Source: Anaerolineaceae bacterium UBA5365
GTDB lineage: Bacteria; Chloroflexota; Anaerolineae; Anaerolineales; Anaerolineaceae
NCBI GenBank assembly: GCA_002407905.1
Contig: DHPL01000027.1
Coordinates: 4,598-43,672, forward strand
Length of the DNA: 39,075 nt
Direction: 5' to 3'
The translations under genes were made by a program, and so were the position numbers. Below the pieces are notes generated by a model. That model had not been told where the DNA came from, did no database searches, and saw only the letters and a program-made list of their open reading frames with translations. Below, piece by piece: positions 32,300 through 39,075 of this stretch (the stretch's first letter is position 1; every line of letters begins with the position of its first letter).

Positions 32300-33649
32300 A
32301 TGGACCTTTTTGATTACAGCATGCAAGACCAGCTGAACAGCGAAGCCCCCCTCGCGGCGCGGATGCGTCCGCAGAGCCTGGATGAAATCGTGGGGCAGGA
32401 CCACATCATCGGGCCTGGCTCCTTGTTACGCCGGGCAATCCAGGCTGACCGGCTTTTCTCTTCGATCATCCTTTATGGTCCTCCCGGTACCGGCAAAACC
32501 ACGCTGGCGCGGGTGATCGCCGGAACCACCAAGGCCCATTTTGAAAGCCTGAGCGCTGTATTGGCCGGCGTGGCCGACCTGCGTGAGGCGATTCACCAGG
32601 CCACGGAGCGCCGCCGCCTCTACCGCCAGCGGACGATCCTGTTTGTGGACGAGGTGCATCGCTGGAACAAGGCCCAGCAGGACGCGCTGCTGCCGCATGT
32701 GGAGAGCGGCTTGTTCACCCTGATTGGCGCTACAACCCAGAACCCGTATTTCGATGTGATCAAAGCCCTGGTGAGCCGCTCAAGGATCTTTGAACTGAAG
32801 CCGCTGCAGGAGGGGGATATCCTCAGCTTGCTTAACCGCGCGCTTGCTGACCCGGTGGCGGGTTATGGCCTGCGCAAGGTAGAGGCCGATGAAGACGCGT
32901 TACTGCACCTGGCGCGCATCAGCGGCGGGGACGCGCGCAACGCTTTGAACGCCTTGGAACTGGCGGTAGAAACAACCTTGCCGAAGGACGGCAGAGTGCA
33001 CGTTGATCTGGCGGTGGCCCAGGAGTCGATCCAGAAGCGGGCCGTGCTCTACGACAAAACGGATGACCAGCATTACGATACGATCTCGGCATTTATCAAG
33101 AGCGTGCGCGGCTCAGACCCGGATGCCGCCTTGTACTGGCTGATGAAAATGCTGCACGCGGGGGAAGACCCGCGCTTCATCTTAAGGCGGCTGATCATCC
33201 TGGCCTCCGAGGATATCGGCCTGGCTGACCCGATGGGTATCTTGGTTGCCAACGCGGCGGCGCAGAACTTTGAATACATTGGCATGCCGGAGGGTGTGTA
33301 CCCGATTGCGCATGCCACGCTCTACCTGGCGACCGCCCCAAAAAGCAACAGCGTTGGCGCCTTTCATAGCGTTCGGGCGGAGATTGAAGAACATGGGGCT
33401 GGCCCCGTGCCTGTGCACCTGATGGACCCATCGCGGGATGGCAAAGGCTTCGGCCACGGTAAGGATTACCAATATCCGCACAGCTTTCCGGGGCATTGGG
33501 TGGAGCAGCAATACCTGCCGGAGGGCCTGGAGGACCGCCGTTTTTATACGCCTTCGGAAGAAGGCGCGGAGAAGGTCATCAAAGAACGCATGGGGCGCTT
33601 GCGCGGGACTGTGGCGAAGGACCAAAAACAAGAAAATGAGCCTGGCTAA
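32300..33649 (+). CDS. rarA: Replication-associated recombination protein A (AAA+ ATPase)
   Basis: A 449-aa AAA+ protein (RarA/MgsA/WRNIP1 family) that acts at stalled replication forks. 'PLAARMRPQSLDEIVGQDHI' opens the protein, Walker A 'GPPGTGKTTLA', Walker B 'ILFVDEVHRWNK', sensor 1 'LIGATTQNPYF', arginine-finger region 'SRSRIFEL', sensor 2 'SGGDARNALNALE'. The C-terminal tetramerisation region ('DKTDDQHYDTISAFIKSVRGSDPDAALYWLMKML') is complete. Start: ATG at 32300, which follows TAGAAT by 6 nt. Single gene ended by a hairpin overlapping its stop codon. Confidence 0.95.
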   Translation: MDLFDYSMQDQLNSEAPLAARMRPQSLDEIVGQDHIIGPGSLLRRAIQADRLFSSIILYGPPGTGKTTLARVIAGTTKAHFESLSAVLAGVADLREAIHQATERRRLYRQRTILFVDEVHRWNKAQQDALLPHVESGLFTLIGATTQNPYFDVIKALVSRSRIFELKPLQEGDILSLLNRALADPVAGYGLRKVEADEDALLHLARISGGDARNALNALELAVETTLPKDGRVHVDLAVAQESIQKRAVLYDKTDDQHYDTISAFIKSVRGSDPDAALYWLMKMLHAGEDPRFILRRLIILASEDIGLADPMGILVANAAAQNFEYIGMPEGVYPIAHATLYLATAPKSNSVGAFHSVRAEIEEHGAGPVPVHLMDPSRDGKGFGHGKDYQYPHSFPGHWVEQQYLPEGLEDRRFYTPSEEGAEKVIKERMGRLRGTVAKDQKQENEPG

Positions 33650-33663
33650 GACCAGGCTCGTTT
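33638..33663 (+). terminator. Terminator of rarA
   Basis: Eight-bp stem GAGCCTGG / CCAGGCTC with the rarA stop codon TAA in the 6-nt loop, then GTTT. The T tract is short. Confidence 0.6.
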
Positions 33664-33682
33664 CATCAATGGGGTTTTTATA

Positions 33683-35356
33683 TTAGTGCCGGATCTCTAC
33701 CGGCGTCTCACTTACCCGTATGGTTTGATCGTAGGTGTCACGGGCAATCAATACGATGTAATAATCGCCGTTGGGGATCTGGGTTGTGTTCCAGGTGCAG
33801 AATGCGTCGCCCCTTAAGATCAGCGGCAGGTAGATCTGCATCGAGAGGCCGGCCGGCGGTTGGACCGGTGTTCCGGTAGCACAGCTTATCGGAAGGCTGT
33901 TGCTTCCATCAGGGCTGTTTGAATAACGAAGTTCAAGCGAATTGATGCCGCCGTCGCTATCCGAGGCCAGGTAATTGATGCGGTAGGTGTTGTTGGCCCG
34001 GTCGTTGCCGGTTAATTTCACGTCGTCCAGTTCGAAGAGGCGGGGGTAGGAGAACTCGTGCGGGTCCAGGCGGATGCCGTCGCGCGCTGCTGCCTGCCAG
34101 GGGATCGCGCCCTGTAGGAGTAAGGCTTCGCGCAGGTCGATAGTAACGGTTTTCCATCCTTCGTAGGTCACGATGTCCTTGGTGGTCGCGGCCGTGAAGT
34201 ATGGTGAGCTTGCATCGCTCCAGAAGATGCGCGCCACAGAACCGGCCCCAATATCTTGCGGCAGCGGGTCCCGCATGCGGTATGTAAAGTAGTAAAAGCG
34301 GTTGGGGTCAATGGGATACAGTTGAGGTCCATTGAAGATCAGCTCAGGATCATCGCTTCCGGCCTCGGAATAGGCACTGGCGATACCATTGACGAACTTA
34401 AGACCTGTGACATTATGGGTTTGCAAAATGTCCGTCGCGCTGTTCATATCCCAGGGGTTACCAACCACCGTGGTGGCGTAGTCTGGTCCGCTAGTGAATG
34501 TGGGGTTTAAAAGGGTGGCCGCAGGCGGGTCGTTGACCACAAAACTGCCCACGTTATTGGTCCCGGCAAAGAGGTAATAGCGGCCGGGGGCAAGGTGCGG
34601 AGGGGTCCAGGTATAAGCGCCATTGGCTAAATCAACGTTATCGGCAATCTTTGTCCGCCGGCTTCCGGCAGGGACCTCATCGAAGAATAGGGTGGCTGTT
34701 CCGGCAGCTGGAGCCCAACTTAAGGTGACGGGGCCCGGGGAAGGGGTTGGGGAGAGGCGGGCAAAATCGTACTCCACTCTGACTCCCGATGCATGAGTGA
34801 GCTTAAGGGCAATGCCCTGCATTGGTTGGGCTGTCCAATCAGTAGCTCCATCGGTGCGCTTCGTCAGGTCAAGGGTGTAAAGGCCACAACCACCCCGCAC
34901 CGTCATACCGGCGGCTCCCCAGGGCGTCATGGCGCCGTCTACATGCCAGAATCCAAGCAAACCAAAGGATTGGGTGGAGGGGGCATCGATGCATACCCTA
35001 ACACTCAGGTAGCGATAGTACCTGGTGTCGATTGGGTGGTATCCGCCCTCATTTTGGGTGGGATTGGTACCTGGGATGGTCATTCCCAGGAGAAAGACCC
35101 GATTCTCCCCGGAGGTAGTTGCTTTTATTTTCCCGACAAACCAACCGTTTTGCAGGCTGCCCCCGCCTTCGAAATACGGCCGCGTTCTCTCAAACGCGTA
35201 GTGTTCAATACTGGAAAAGTCCCAGATAAACCCGCGTTGATCAAAGGCATAATCTTCACCAAAAGGGATGACGGCAGTATTTTGGGCTGACGCAGGCATT
35301 TGGAATGAGGAAGAAAGCAGGAGAACCAAACTGAATGCAATAAGGATACGCTTCAC
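33683..35356 (-). CDS. Secreted multidomain protein of unknown function
   Basis: A 557-aa exported protein. Signal peptide 'KRILIAFSLVLLLSSSFQMPASAQ'. Residues about 30-215 look like a beta-sandwich, carbohydrate-binding-like domain ('WDFSSIEHYAFER...'); about 215-295 like a fibronectin/Ig-type domain ('PGPVTLSWAPAAGTATLFFDEV'); about 300-440 a second domain resembling the first ('NPWDMNSATDILQTHNVTGLKF'); the end is another Ig-type fold ('NGDYYIVLIARDTYDQTIRVSET'). No catalytic motif and no anchor seen. Start: GTG at 35356 with GGAGG 5 nt upstream; the frame extends to 35392 but the added part is not signal-like. It converges on rarA. Probably extracellular binding. Confidence 0.7.
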   Translation of the reverse strand: MKRILIAFSLVLLLSSSFQMPASAQNTAVIPFGEDYAFDQRGFIWDFSSIEHYAFERTRPYFEGGGSLQNGWFVGKIKATTSGENRVFLLGMTIPGTNPTQNEGGYHPIDTRYYRYLSVRVCIDAPSTQSFGLLGFWHVDGAMTPWGAAGMTVRGGCGLYTLDLTKRTDGATDWTAQPMQGIALKLTHASGVRVEYDFARLSPTPSPGPVTLSWAPAAGTATLFFDEVPAGSRRTKIADNVDLANGAYTWTPPHLAPGRYYLFAGTNNVGSFVVNDPPAATLLNPTFTSGPDYATTVVGNPWDMNSATDILQTHNVTGLKFVNGIASAYSEAGSDDPELIFNGPQLYPIDPNRFYYFTYRMRDPLPQDIGAGSVARIFWSDASSPYFTAATTKDIVTYEGWKTVTIDLREALLLQGAIPWQAAARDGIRLDPHEFSYPRLFELDDVKLTGNDRANNTYRINYLASDSDGGINSLELRYSNSPDGSNSLPISCATGTPVQPPAGLSMQIYLPLILRGDAFCTWNTTQIPNGDYYIVLIARDTYDQTIRVSETPVEIRH

Positions 35357-35473
35357 CGAAACCTCCACTAAAACAAGATTTTTAATATACAAAAGACATG
35401 TGAATAATTTATGAATTTTATAGTTTTGCTTCTACAGGAGAATAGGCGCAAGACCGCGAAGGTTCAAGCAGTC

Positions 35474-35545
35474 TTAATCGTCCCAAAGATCATCGTCGTC
35501 GTACAGGTCATCATCGTCGTCCTCGTAGAGGTCGTCATCGTCCCA
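35474..35545 (-). repeat. Asp-codon repeat encoding the acidic tail
   Basis: Short tandem GAT/GAC repeat, with units reading roughly (D/E)DDDLY, which could expand or contract by slippage. Confidence 0.6.
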
Positions 35546-36253
35546 GGGGAAGTGCCAGAGCGGCTCGGGCGGGGGCTTGGGGCCATGGCCGCTGGTTTCC
35601 GGCAGCGGGGCAGGAGCGGGAAGGTCCTTCCCCGGACTAAACGGCTCTTCCAGCGGCTCCTCCAGCGGAGCAGAGGCGGGCAAGCCCTGAGCCAGCCGAT
35701 GCAGTTCGCTGATGGGCATGCGGCTCAAGTCCATGATGCTGATTTGCGGGTGGTGGTGCTGGGCTTCCAAAATTAGCTGCATCAAGCCGCGGGACACACC
35801 CAGGCGCTCAGCCATTTCCGCGAGGGCCGGGCTGGCGCCAACGGTCTGGGAGAAAATTTTGTCAGTTCCCAAACGGGTGATCTTGTCGATTTCGATGGTG
35901 ACGCTAAGTTCCAATTCACTGGCACGCTGGCTGTCATTGTTATCCACCGTGATCAGAATGGCGCTTTCCGGGCTTTCCAGATAGCCATGGTAGTACATGG
36001 ACCCAACCACAGCGTTGAGCACCTGGTCCAGGCGCAGGTTACGGTAACCGATACCGCTAACTATCGGTATCGCGTCTTCGTTGATGGGCTGCAGGCTGAT
36101 CACCCGCTCCAGGCGGTTGATCTGGATCTCGATGCTGGGGTTTACATCGATCGAGAGGTAACCGACCGGTTTGGTAAAGTGGCTGATGCCAAAAACTGCG
36201 GCACCCAGGAGCACCAGAGCTCCAATCAACAATGCAATCTTTTTCGTGTTCAT
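35474..36253 (-). CDS. Membrane protein with RsgI-like middle domain and Asp-rich tail
   Basis: A 259-aa protein with an uncleaved N-terminal membrane helix (about 5-25). Next, 'GYLSIDVNPSIEIQINRLERVISLQPINEDA' and 'LDQVLNAVVGSMYYHGYL' match the middle domain of RsgI-type anti-sigma-I factors. The cytoplasmic RsgI_N anti-sigma domain is missing: only about four residues precede the helix. The C-terminus has a Pro-rich linker, then about 23 residues that are nearly all Asp, broken by Leu-Tyr and Trp. Start: ATG at 36253 with AAAGGA upstream; an ATG one codon earlier is too close to that site. No sigI-type gene is in the window. Role unknown. Confidence 0.72.
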   Translation of the reverse strand: MNTKKIALLIGALVLLGAAVFGISHFTKPVGYLSIDVNPSIEIQINRLERVISLQPINEDAIPIVSGIGYRNLRLDQVLNAVVGSMYYHGYLESPESAILITVDNNDSQRASELELSVTIEIDKITRLGTDKIFSQTVGASPALAEMAERLGVSRGLMQLILEAQHHHPQISIMDLSRMPISELHRLAQGLPASAPLEEPLEEPFSPGKDLPAPAPLPETSGHGPKPPPEPLWHFPWDDDDLYEDDDDDLYDDDDLWDD

Positions 36254-36256
36254 CAT

Positions 36257-36516
36257 TTCCTTTCGATTTAGCCTGAACTGGCTTTCTAATGAGTTAATGC
36301 ACGAAAGCCCTGAATTATCGCAAACTCGTATTATTGGCAATTACAAACTTGAACCTGCCGGGAGCTGGATTAATCACCAAAGGGAAAAGGATGGAACTAG
36401 ATGAAGGTAAAAGGCCAGGCGCGGGGCTTGGTTTTTGATCTGAATGAATAGCTCTGGGATTCCTAAACGAATTGTGTTTGGAAATATGGAATTATGATAT
36501 TATTTAGCCTCGCGAT
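36257..36516. other. Intergenic region before the tRNA gene
   Basis: About 260 bp between the RsgI-like gene and tRNA-Glu. It should hold the minus-strand promoter of the former; TTGCCA with TGCGATAAT around 36311-36338 is a candidate. The tRNA promoter is probably the AT-rich stretch with TTGTGT (36472) and TATTAT (36498), but spacing is not ideal. No open frame with a ribosome binding site was seen. Confidence 0.35.
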
Positions 36517-36589
36517 GCCCCCATCGTCTAGCGGCCCAGGACGTGGCCCTCTCAAGGCCAAAACCGGGATTCGAATTCCCGTGGGGGCA
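36517..36589 (+). tRNA. tRNA-Glu (anticodon CTC)
   Basis: A 73-nt cloverleaf. Acceptor GCCCCCA (36517-36523) pairs with TGGGGGC (36582-36588), discriminator A at 36589. The anticodon stem GGCC/GGCC holds the loop CTCTCAA, giving anticodon CTC. The T arm is CGGGA-TTCGAAT-TCCCG. CCA is not encoded. The acyltransferase gene starts 17 nt downstream. Confidence 0.95.
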
Positions 36590-36606
36590 CTTTTCCTTTA
36601 ATAACT

Positions 36607-37701
36607 ATGGCTGCAGAAGAAGCAAAATCCATCCCTTATCCCCGCCGCGTTTTCGCGCGGGCACTGCTGCGCGGGCTCTCCAGGCTAATCATCCGCTTAC
36701 TCTCGCGGACCGAGATCCACGGTTTGGAGGAGATTCCGGCAGAAGGCCCGGTGATTTTGGCTGCCAACCATGTAGGTACTGTTGAAGCAGTGCTGATGGC
36801 GGCTTTTCCCCGCAGGCAGGTGGAATTTCTTGGGGCAGGGGATCTGCCTTTCGAGTCCGGCGTTAATTCAATCACCGAAGCTTACGGCTTCATTCCAGTC
36901 AACCGAGGCAACATTGACCGCAAAGCCCTCAAAGCTGGTTTGGATGTGCTGGCCCAGGATGGCGTGATCGGCATTTTCCCTGAGGGCGGAACCTGGGAGA
37001 AAACCGAAACCCACGCCCATATAGGTGTGGCGATGCTCTCGCAGCGCTCCGGGGCGCCGGTGGTGCCGATTGGATTCAGCGGTATGCAAGGCGCGCTTTC
37101 CAATGTGCTGCGTCTCAAACGGCCGCGCTTTGTGATGAAGCTTGGAAAACCCATTCCTGCCCTGGAACCCAGCGCGAACCTGAGCGGAGCGCGCAGCGAA
37201 ATGCAGGCGTATGCCAACCTGACCCTGGAGCGCATCCAGAGCCTGCTCACCCCTGAAGAGCGGGGGACGAGGATCACCAGTTCCAATTATTCCCTCAGCC
37301 TGCAACCCGAGCTGGTTGTTCTGGATTTGACCAGCCTTGGCGCGCAGACATTCGCCAGAATGCTTTTTTCGGATGTGATCCTTGAATCTTTTAAGTTGAA
37401 CCTGAGCATGCCGGTGGGAGTTCTTTACCAGGGCACTGAGAAAAAACGTTCCATGTCCGCGGTGGTCAAGGCTTTAGATTCTATTGAAGCCTATCTGGTA
37501 CGCAACCAGGGTTTCTTTACTTACCGCTATGGGTGGGATGCGGGCCAGGCACTGCGGGCCTTCATGCTTGAGCTGGCCAATGCCCTGCGGGAAGCCAATA
37601 CCGCCGCCGAAGCAGTGGAATTACGGGCTGGGTCACGGCAGGGATACCAGGATGGCCGGGTGCTCGAAGATCAGCGCCATTTCATCCTGCTGCCTGATTA
37701 A
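36607..37701 (+). CDS. 1-acylglycerol-3-phosphate acyltransferase-like (PlsC family) protein
   Basis: A 364-aa enzyme of the PlsC/LPLAT family, which adds a fatty acyl group to lysophosphatidic acid. The first catalytic motif, usually N-H-x4-D, reads N54-H55-x4-E60, with Glu instead of Asp. The second, FPEG, is intact (F124-G127), and 'VPIGFSGMQ' fits motif IV. From about residue 225 the protein has a C-terminal domain of about 140 residues that I do not recognise. Start: ATG at 36607. There is no ribosome binding site and only 17 nt lie between it and the tRNA. Its stop codon abuts the stop of recJ on the other strand, with no spacer. Confidence 0.85.
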   Translation: MAAEEAKSIPYPRRVFARALLRGLSRLIIRLLSRTEIHGLEEIPAEGPVILAANHVGTVEAVLMAAFPRRQVEFLGAGDLPFESGVNSITEAYGFIPVNRGNIDRKALKAGLDVLAQDGVIGIFPEGGTWEKTETHAHIGVAMLSQRSGAPVVPIGFSGMQGALSNVLRLKRPRFVMKLGKPIPALEPSANLSGARSEMQAYANLTLERIQSLLTPEERGTRITSSNYSLSLQPELVVLDLTSLGAQTFARMLFSDVILESFKLNLSMPVGVLYQGTEKKRSMSAVVKALDSIEAYLVRNQGFFTYRYGWDAGQALRAFMLELANALREANTAAEAVELRAGSRQGYQDGRVLEDQRHFILLPD

Positions 37702-39075
37702 TCAATTTTCGCTTGCCTTAATGTCCTCAATTTTGAGCTGCATCGTGGTGCGGCCCTGATAGGTATTGGTCTCGAAGGTATAGGCAATGTCCAGCTTCTC
37801 GGGCATCCGCTCCAGCCAGTAACCTTGCCGGAAAGCGATTGCGTCGTATTCGTGTTTCCCCGCCTGCAAAATCAGCTTGAGATGCTGGCCGTCGCCAACC
37901 GCGTGAGCGCGTTTCACCGTGAGCCCACGGGAGCAGAACAGCGCGTCCGGATTGCTGTTCCCAGTCGGCTGCAGGGCGGCTACATCGGCAAAGATGCCGG
38001 GAATATGCTCCGGGCGCAGTTTGTCCAAAGCCACTTCGTAGTCGATCACCAGGACGGGCTTGAGGTCCAAATGGCCCAGCTCAGCGGCCGCGATCTCATT
38101 CATCCGTTCCAGAAAGGCCGCGAGGTTTTCCTTTTTTACCGTGAAGCCGGCGGCCACCGAGTGACCTCCGTGGGTTTCAAGCAGGTCGGAGCAGCGGTCC
38201 AGCGCGTGCGTGATGTGAAATTCAGCGATCGAGCGGCAGGATGCTTTCACACGTTTACCGTCATCATTCCCGATCATCGAGGGCCGGTACATCGTCTCGG
38301 TCACCCGGGATGCTGCCAGGCCGATAACGCCTTCGTTAAACTCAGGCGAGGCTGAAAAAATCAACAGGGCGTCCGGGTCGGCCATCGCGGCCTGCAGGGC
38401 CTGGGTTTGGATCTCTTGGGTCATGTCTTTGCGGTCGGCGTTTTGCTGGTCCAGCTGCTGGGCCAGGCTGCCTGCCTGGAAGAGGTCCGTGCTGGTCAGC
38501 AGTTCAAAGGCAGCCAGCGCACTATCCAGGCGGCCCGCAGCGTTCAGGCGCGGCCCAATCACATAACCGATCGTTCCTGCTTCCACCTTCTCAGGGGCGC
38601 TGCCCGCTACCTGGAGGAGGGAATAGAGGCCCTGGCGCTGTGTGGCGCGCATCTGCCGCAAACCCTGTTTGACCAAATAACGGTTCTCGCCATCCAGGGG
38701 GGCGACATCCGCGATGGTTCCAAGCGCCACCAATTCCAGCCAGTGGTCTGCTTCAATACCGGAACTCGGCCAGGTTTGCAGGTAAGCTTGCACCAGTTTG
38801 TAAGCCAGCCCCACACCAGCAAGCTTTTTATAGGGGTAGGGATCGCCGGGCTGTTTGGGGTTGAGCACCGCGTTGGCCGGGGGCAGCTCAGCGCCGACCT
38901 CGTGGTGGTCGCTCACGATGACCTGCATGCCCAAATCGCGGGCCAATCGCACTTCTTCCACCGAGCGCACCCCGCAATCCACGGTGATGATCAGGTCCGT
39001 TCCCTCTTCTTTAAGCTGACGGATGGCTTCCAGATTCAGGCCGTAGCCTTCATCGAAGCGATTGGGGATGTACAC
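37702..39075 (-). CDS. recJ: Single-stranded-DNA-specific exonuclease RecJ, N-terminus cut by window edge
   Basis: 457 residues of the C-terminal part of RecJ, a 5'-3' exonuclease for single-stranded DNA in repair and recombination. The fragment opens at 'YIPNRFDEGYGLN', just past the first DHH motif, so roughly the first 100 or more residues lie beyond 39075. Visible DHH-domain motifs: 'IITVDCGV' and 'VIVSDHHE'; linker 'VIGPRLNAAGRLDSA'; DHHA1 motif 'GGHSVAAGF'. The C-terminal OB-type domain ends 'TMQLKIEDIKASEN'. The first codon in the window, GTG, is internal and not a start. Convergent with the PlsC-like gene. Confidence 0.95.
   Translation of the reverse strand: MYIPNRFDEGYGLNLEAIRQLKEEGTDLIITVDCGVRSVEEVRLARDLGMQVIVSDHHEVGAELPPANAVLNPKQPGDPYPYKKLAGVGLAYKLVQAYLQTWPSSGIEADHWLELVALGTIADVAPLDGENRYLVKQGLRQMRATQRQGLYSLLQVAGSAPEKVEAGTIGYVIGPRLNAAGRLDSALAAFELLTSTDLFQAGSLAQQLDQQNADRKDMTQEIQTQALQAAMADPDALLIFSASPEFNEGVIGLAASRVTETMYRPSMIGNDDGKRVKASCRSIAEFHITHALDRCSDLLETHGGHSVAAGFTVKKENLAAFLERMNEIAAAELGHLDLKPVLVIDYEVALDKLRPEHIPGIFADVAALQPTGNSNPDALFCSRGLTVKRAHAVGDGQHLKLILQAGKHEYDAIAFRQGYWLERMPEKLDIAYTFETNTYQGRTTMQLKIEDIKASEN

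Overview
The window reads as a chromosomal stretch of an anaerobic bacterium, most likely a Chloroflexota member of the Anaerolineae type. This is inferred from protein style: many secreted proteins with long Pro/Thr linkers, a CpXC protein, a Ser/Thr kinase beside an FHA regulator, a tungsten-type aldehyde:ferredoxin oxidoreductase (AOR), and several genes whose -10 box sits 6-7 nt before the ATG. Base composition is even and moderately GC-rich. I see no insertion sequence, prophage, CRISPR array or rRNA. One tRNA (Glu, CTC) is present.

Layout. 1-4.4 kb: a CDP-alcohol phosphatidyltransferase, a degenerate ROK protein, and a TetR-radical SAM operon whose promoter carries a near-perfect palindrome. 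4.5-6.2 kb: three tandem paralogous lipoproteins with a shared six-cysteine domain. 6.2-13.1 kb: an SLC13-type permease, an ATP-cone/uridine-kinase-like protein, a glycerophosphodiester phosphodiesterase and a membrane-anchored GH3-like protein. 13.1-17.2 kb: a Ser/Thr kinase divergent from an FHA-winged-helix regulator, a CpXC protein and a lipoprotein. 17.3-21.5 kb: an mglBAC-type galactose ABC operon with a 17-codon leader ORF coupled to mglB. 21.6-23.8 kb: a large surface protein with an IPQTG sortase-like tail.

24.1-30.9 kb: a redox block. A 4x[4Fe-4S] ferredoxin, an AOR, a ThiS/MoaD-like protein and a ThiF/MoeB-like enzyme form a tightly coupled operon. An NAD(P)-type aldehyde dehydrogenase with its own promoter and palindrome follows, then YqeB/YqeC-type accessory proteins known from selenium-dependent molybdenum hydroxylase systems. 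30.9-39.1 kb: a small membrane protein, a 2-hydroxyacid dehydrogenase, RarA, a secreted protein of unknown role, an RsgI-middle-domain membrane protein with an Asp-rich tail, tRNA-Glu, a PlsC-type acyltransferase, and the 3' part of recJ running off the right edge.

How the parts relate. The mgl operon imports sugar. The AOR block and the aldehyde dehydrogenase give two routes for aldehyde oxidation, one to ferredoxin and one to NAD(P). The kinase and FHA regulator are a probable phospho-signalling pair. The most unusual items are the six-Cys lipoprotein triplet, the mglB leader ORF, the TetR palindrome, the symmetric kinase/FHA promoter, the YqeBC pair without a visible hydroxylase, and several family members that have lost expected catalytic residues (ROK, GH3).
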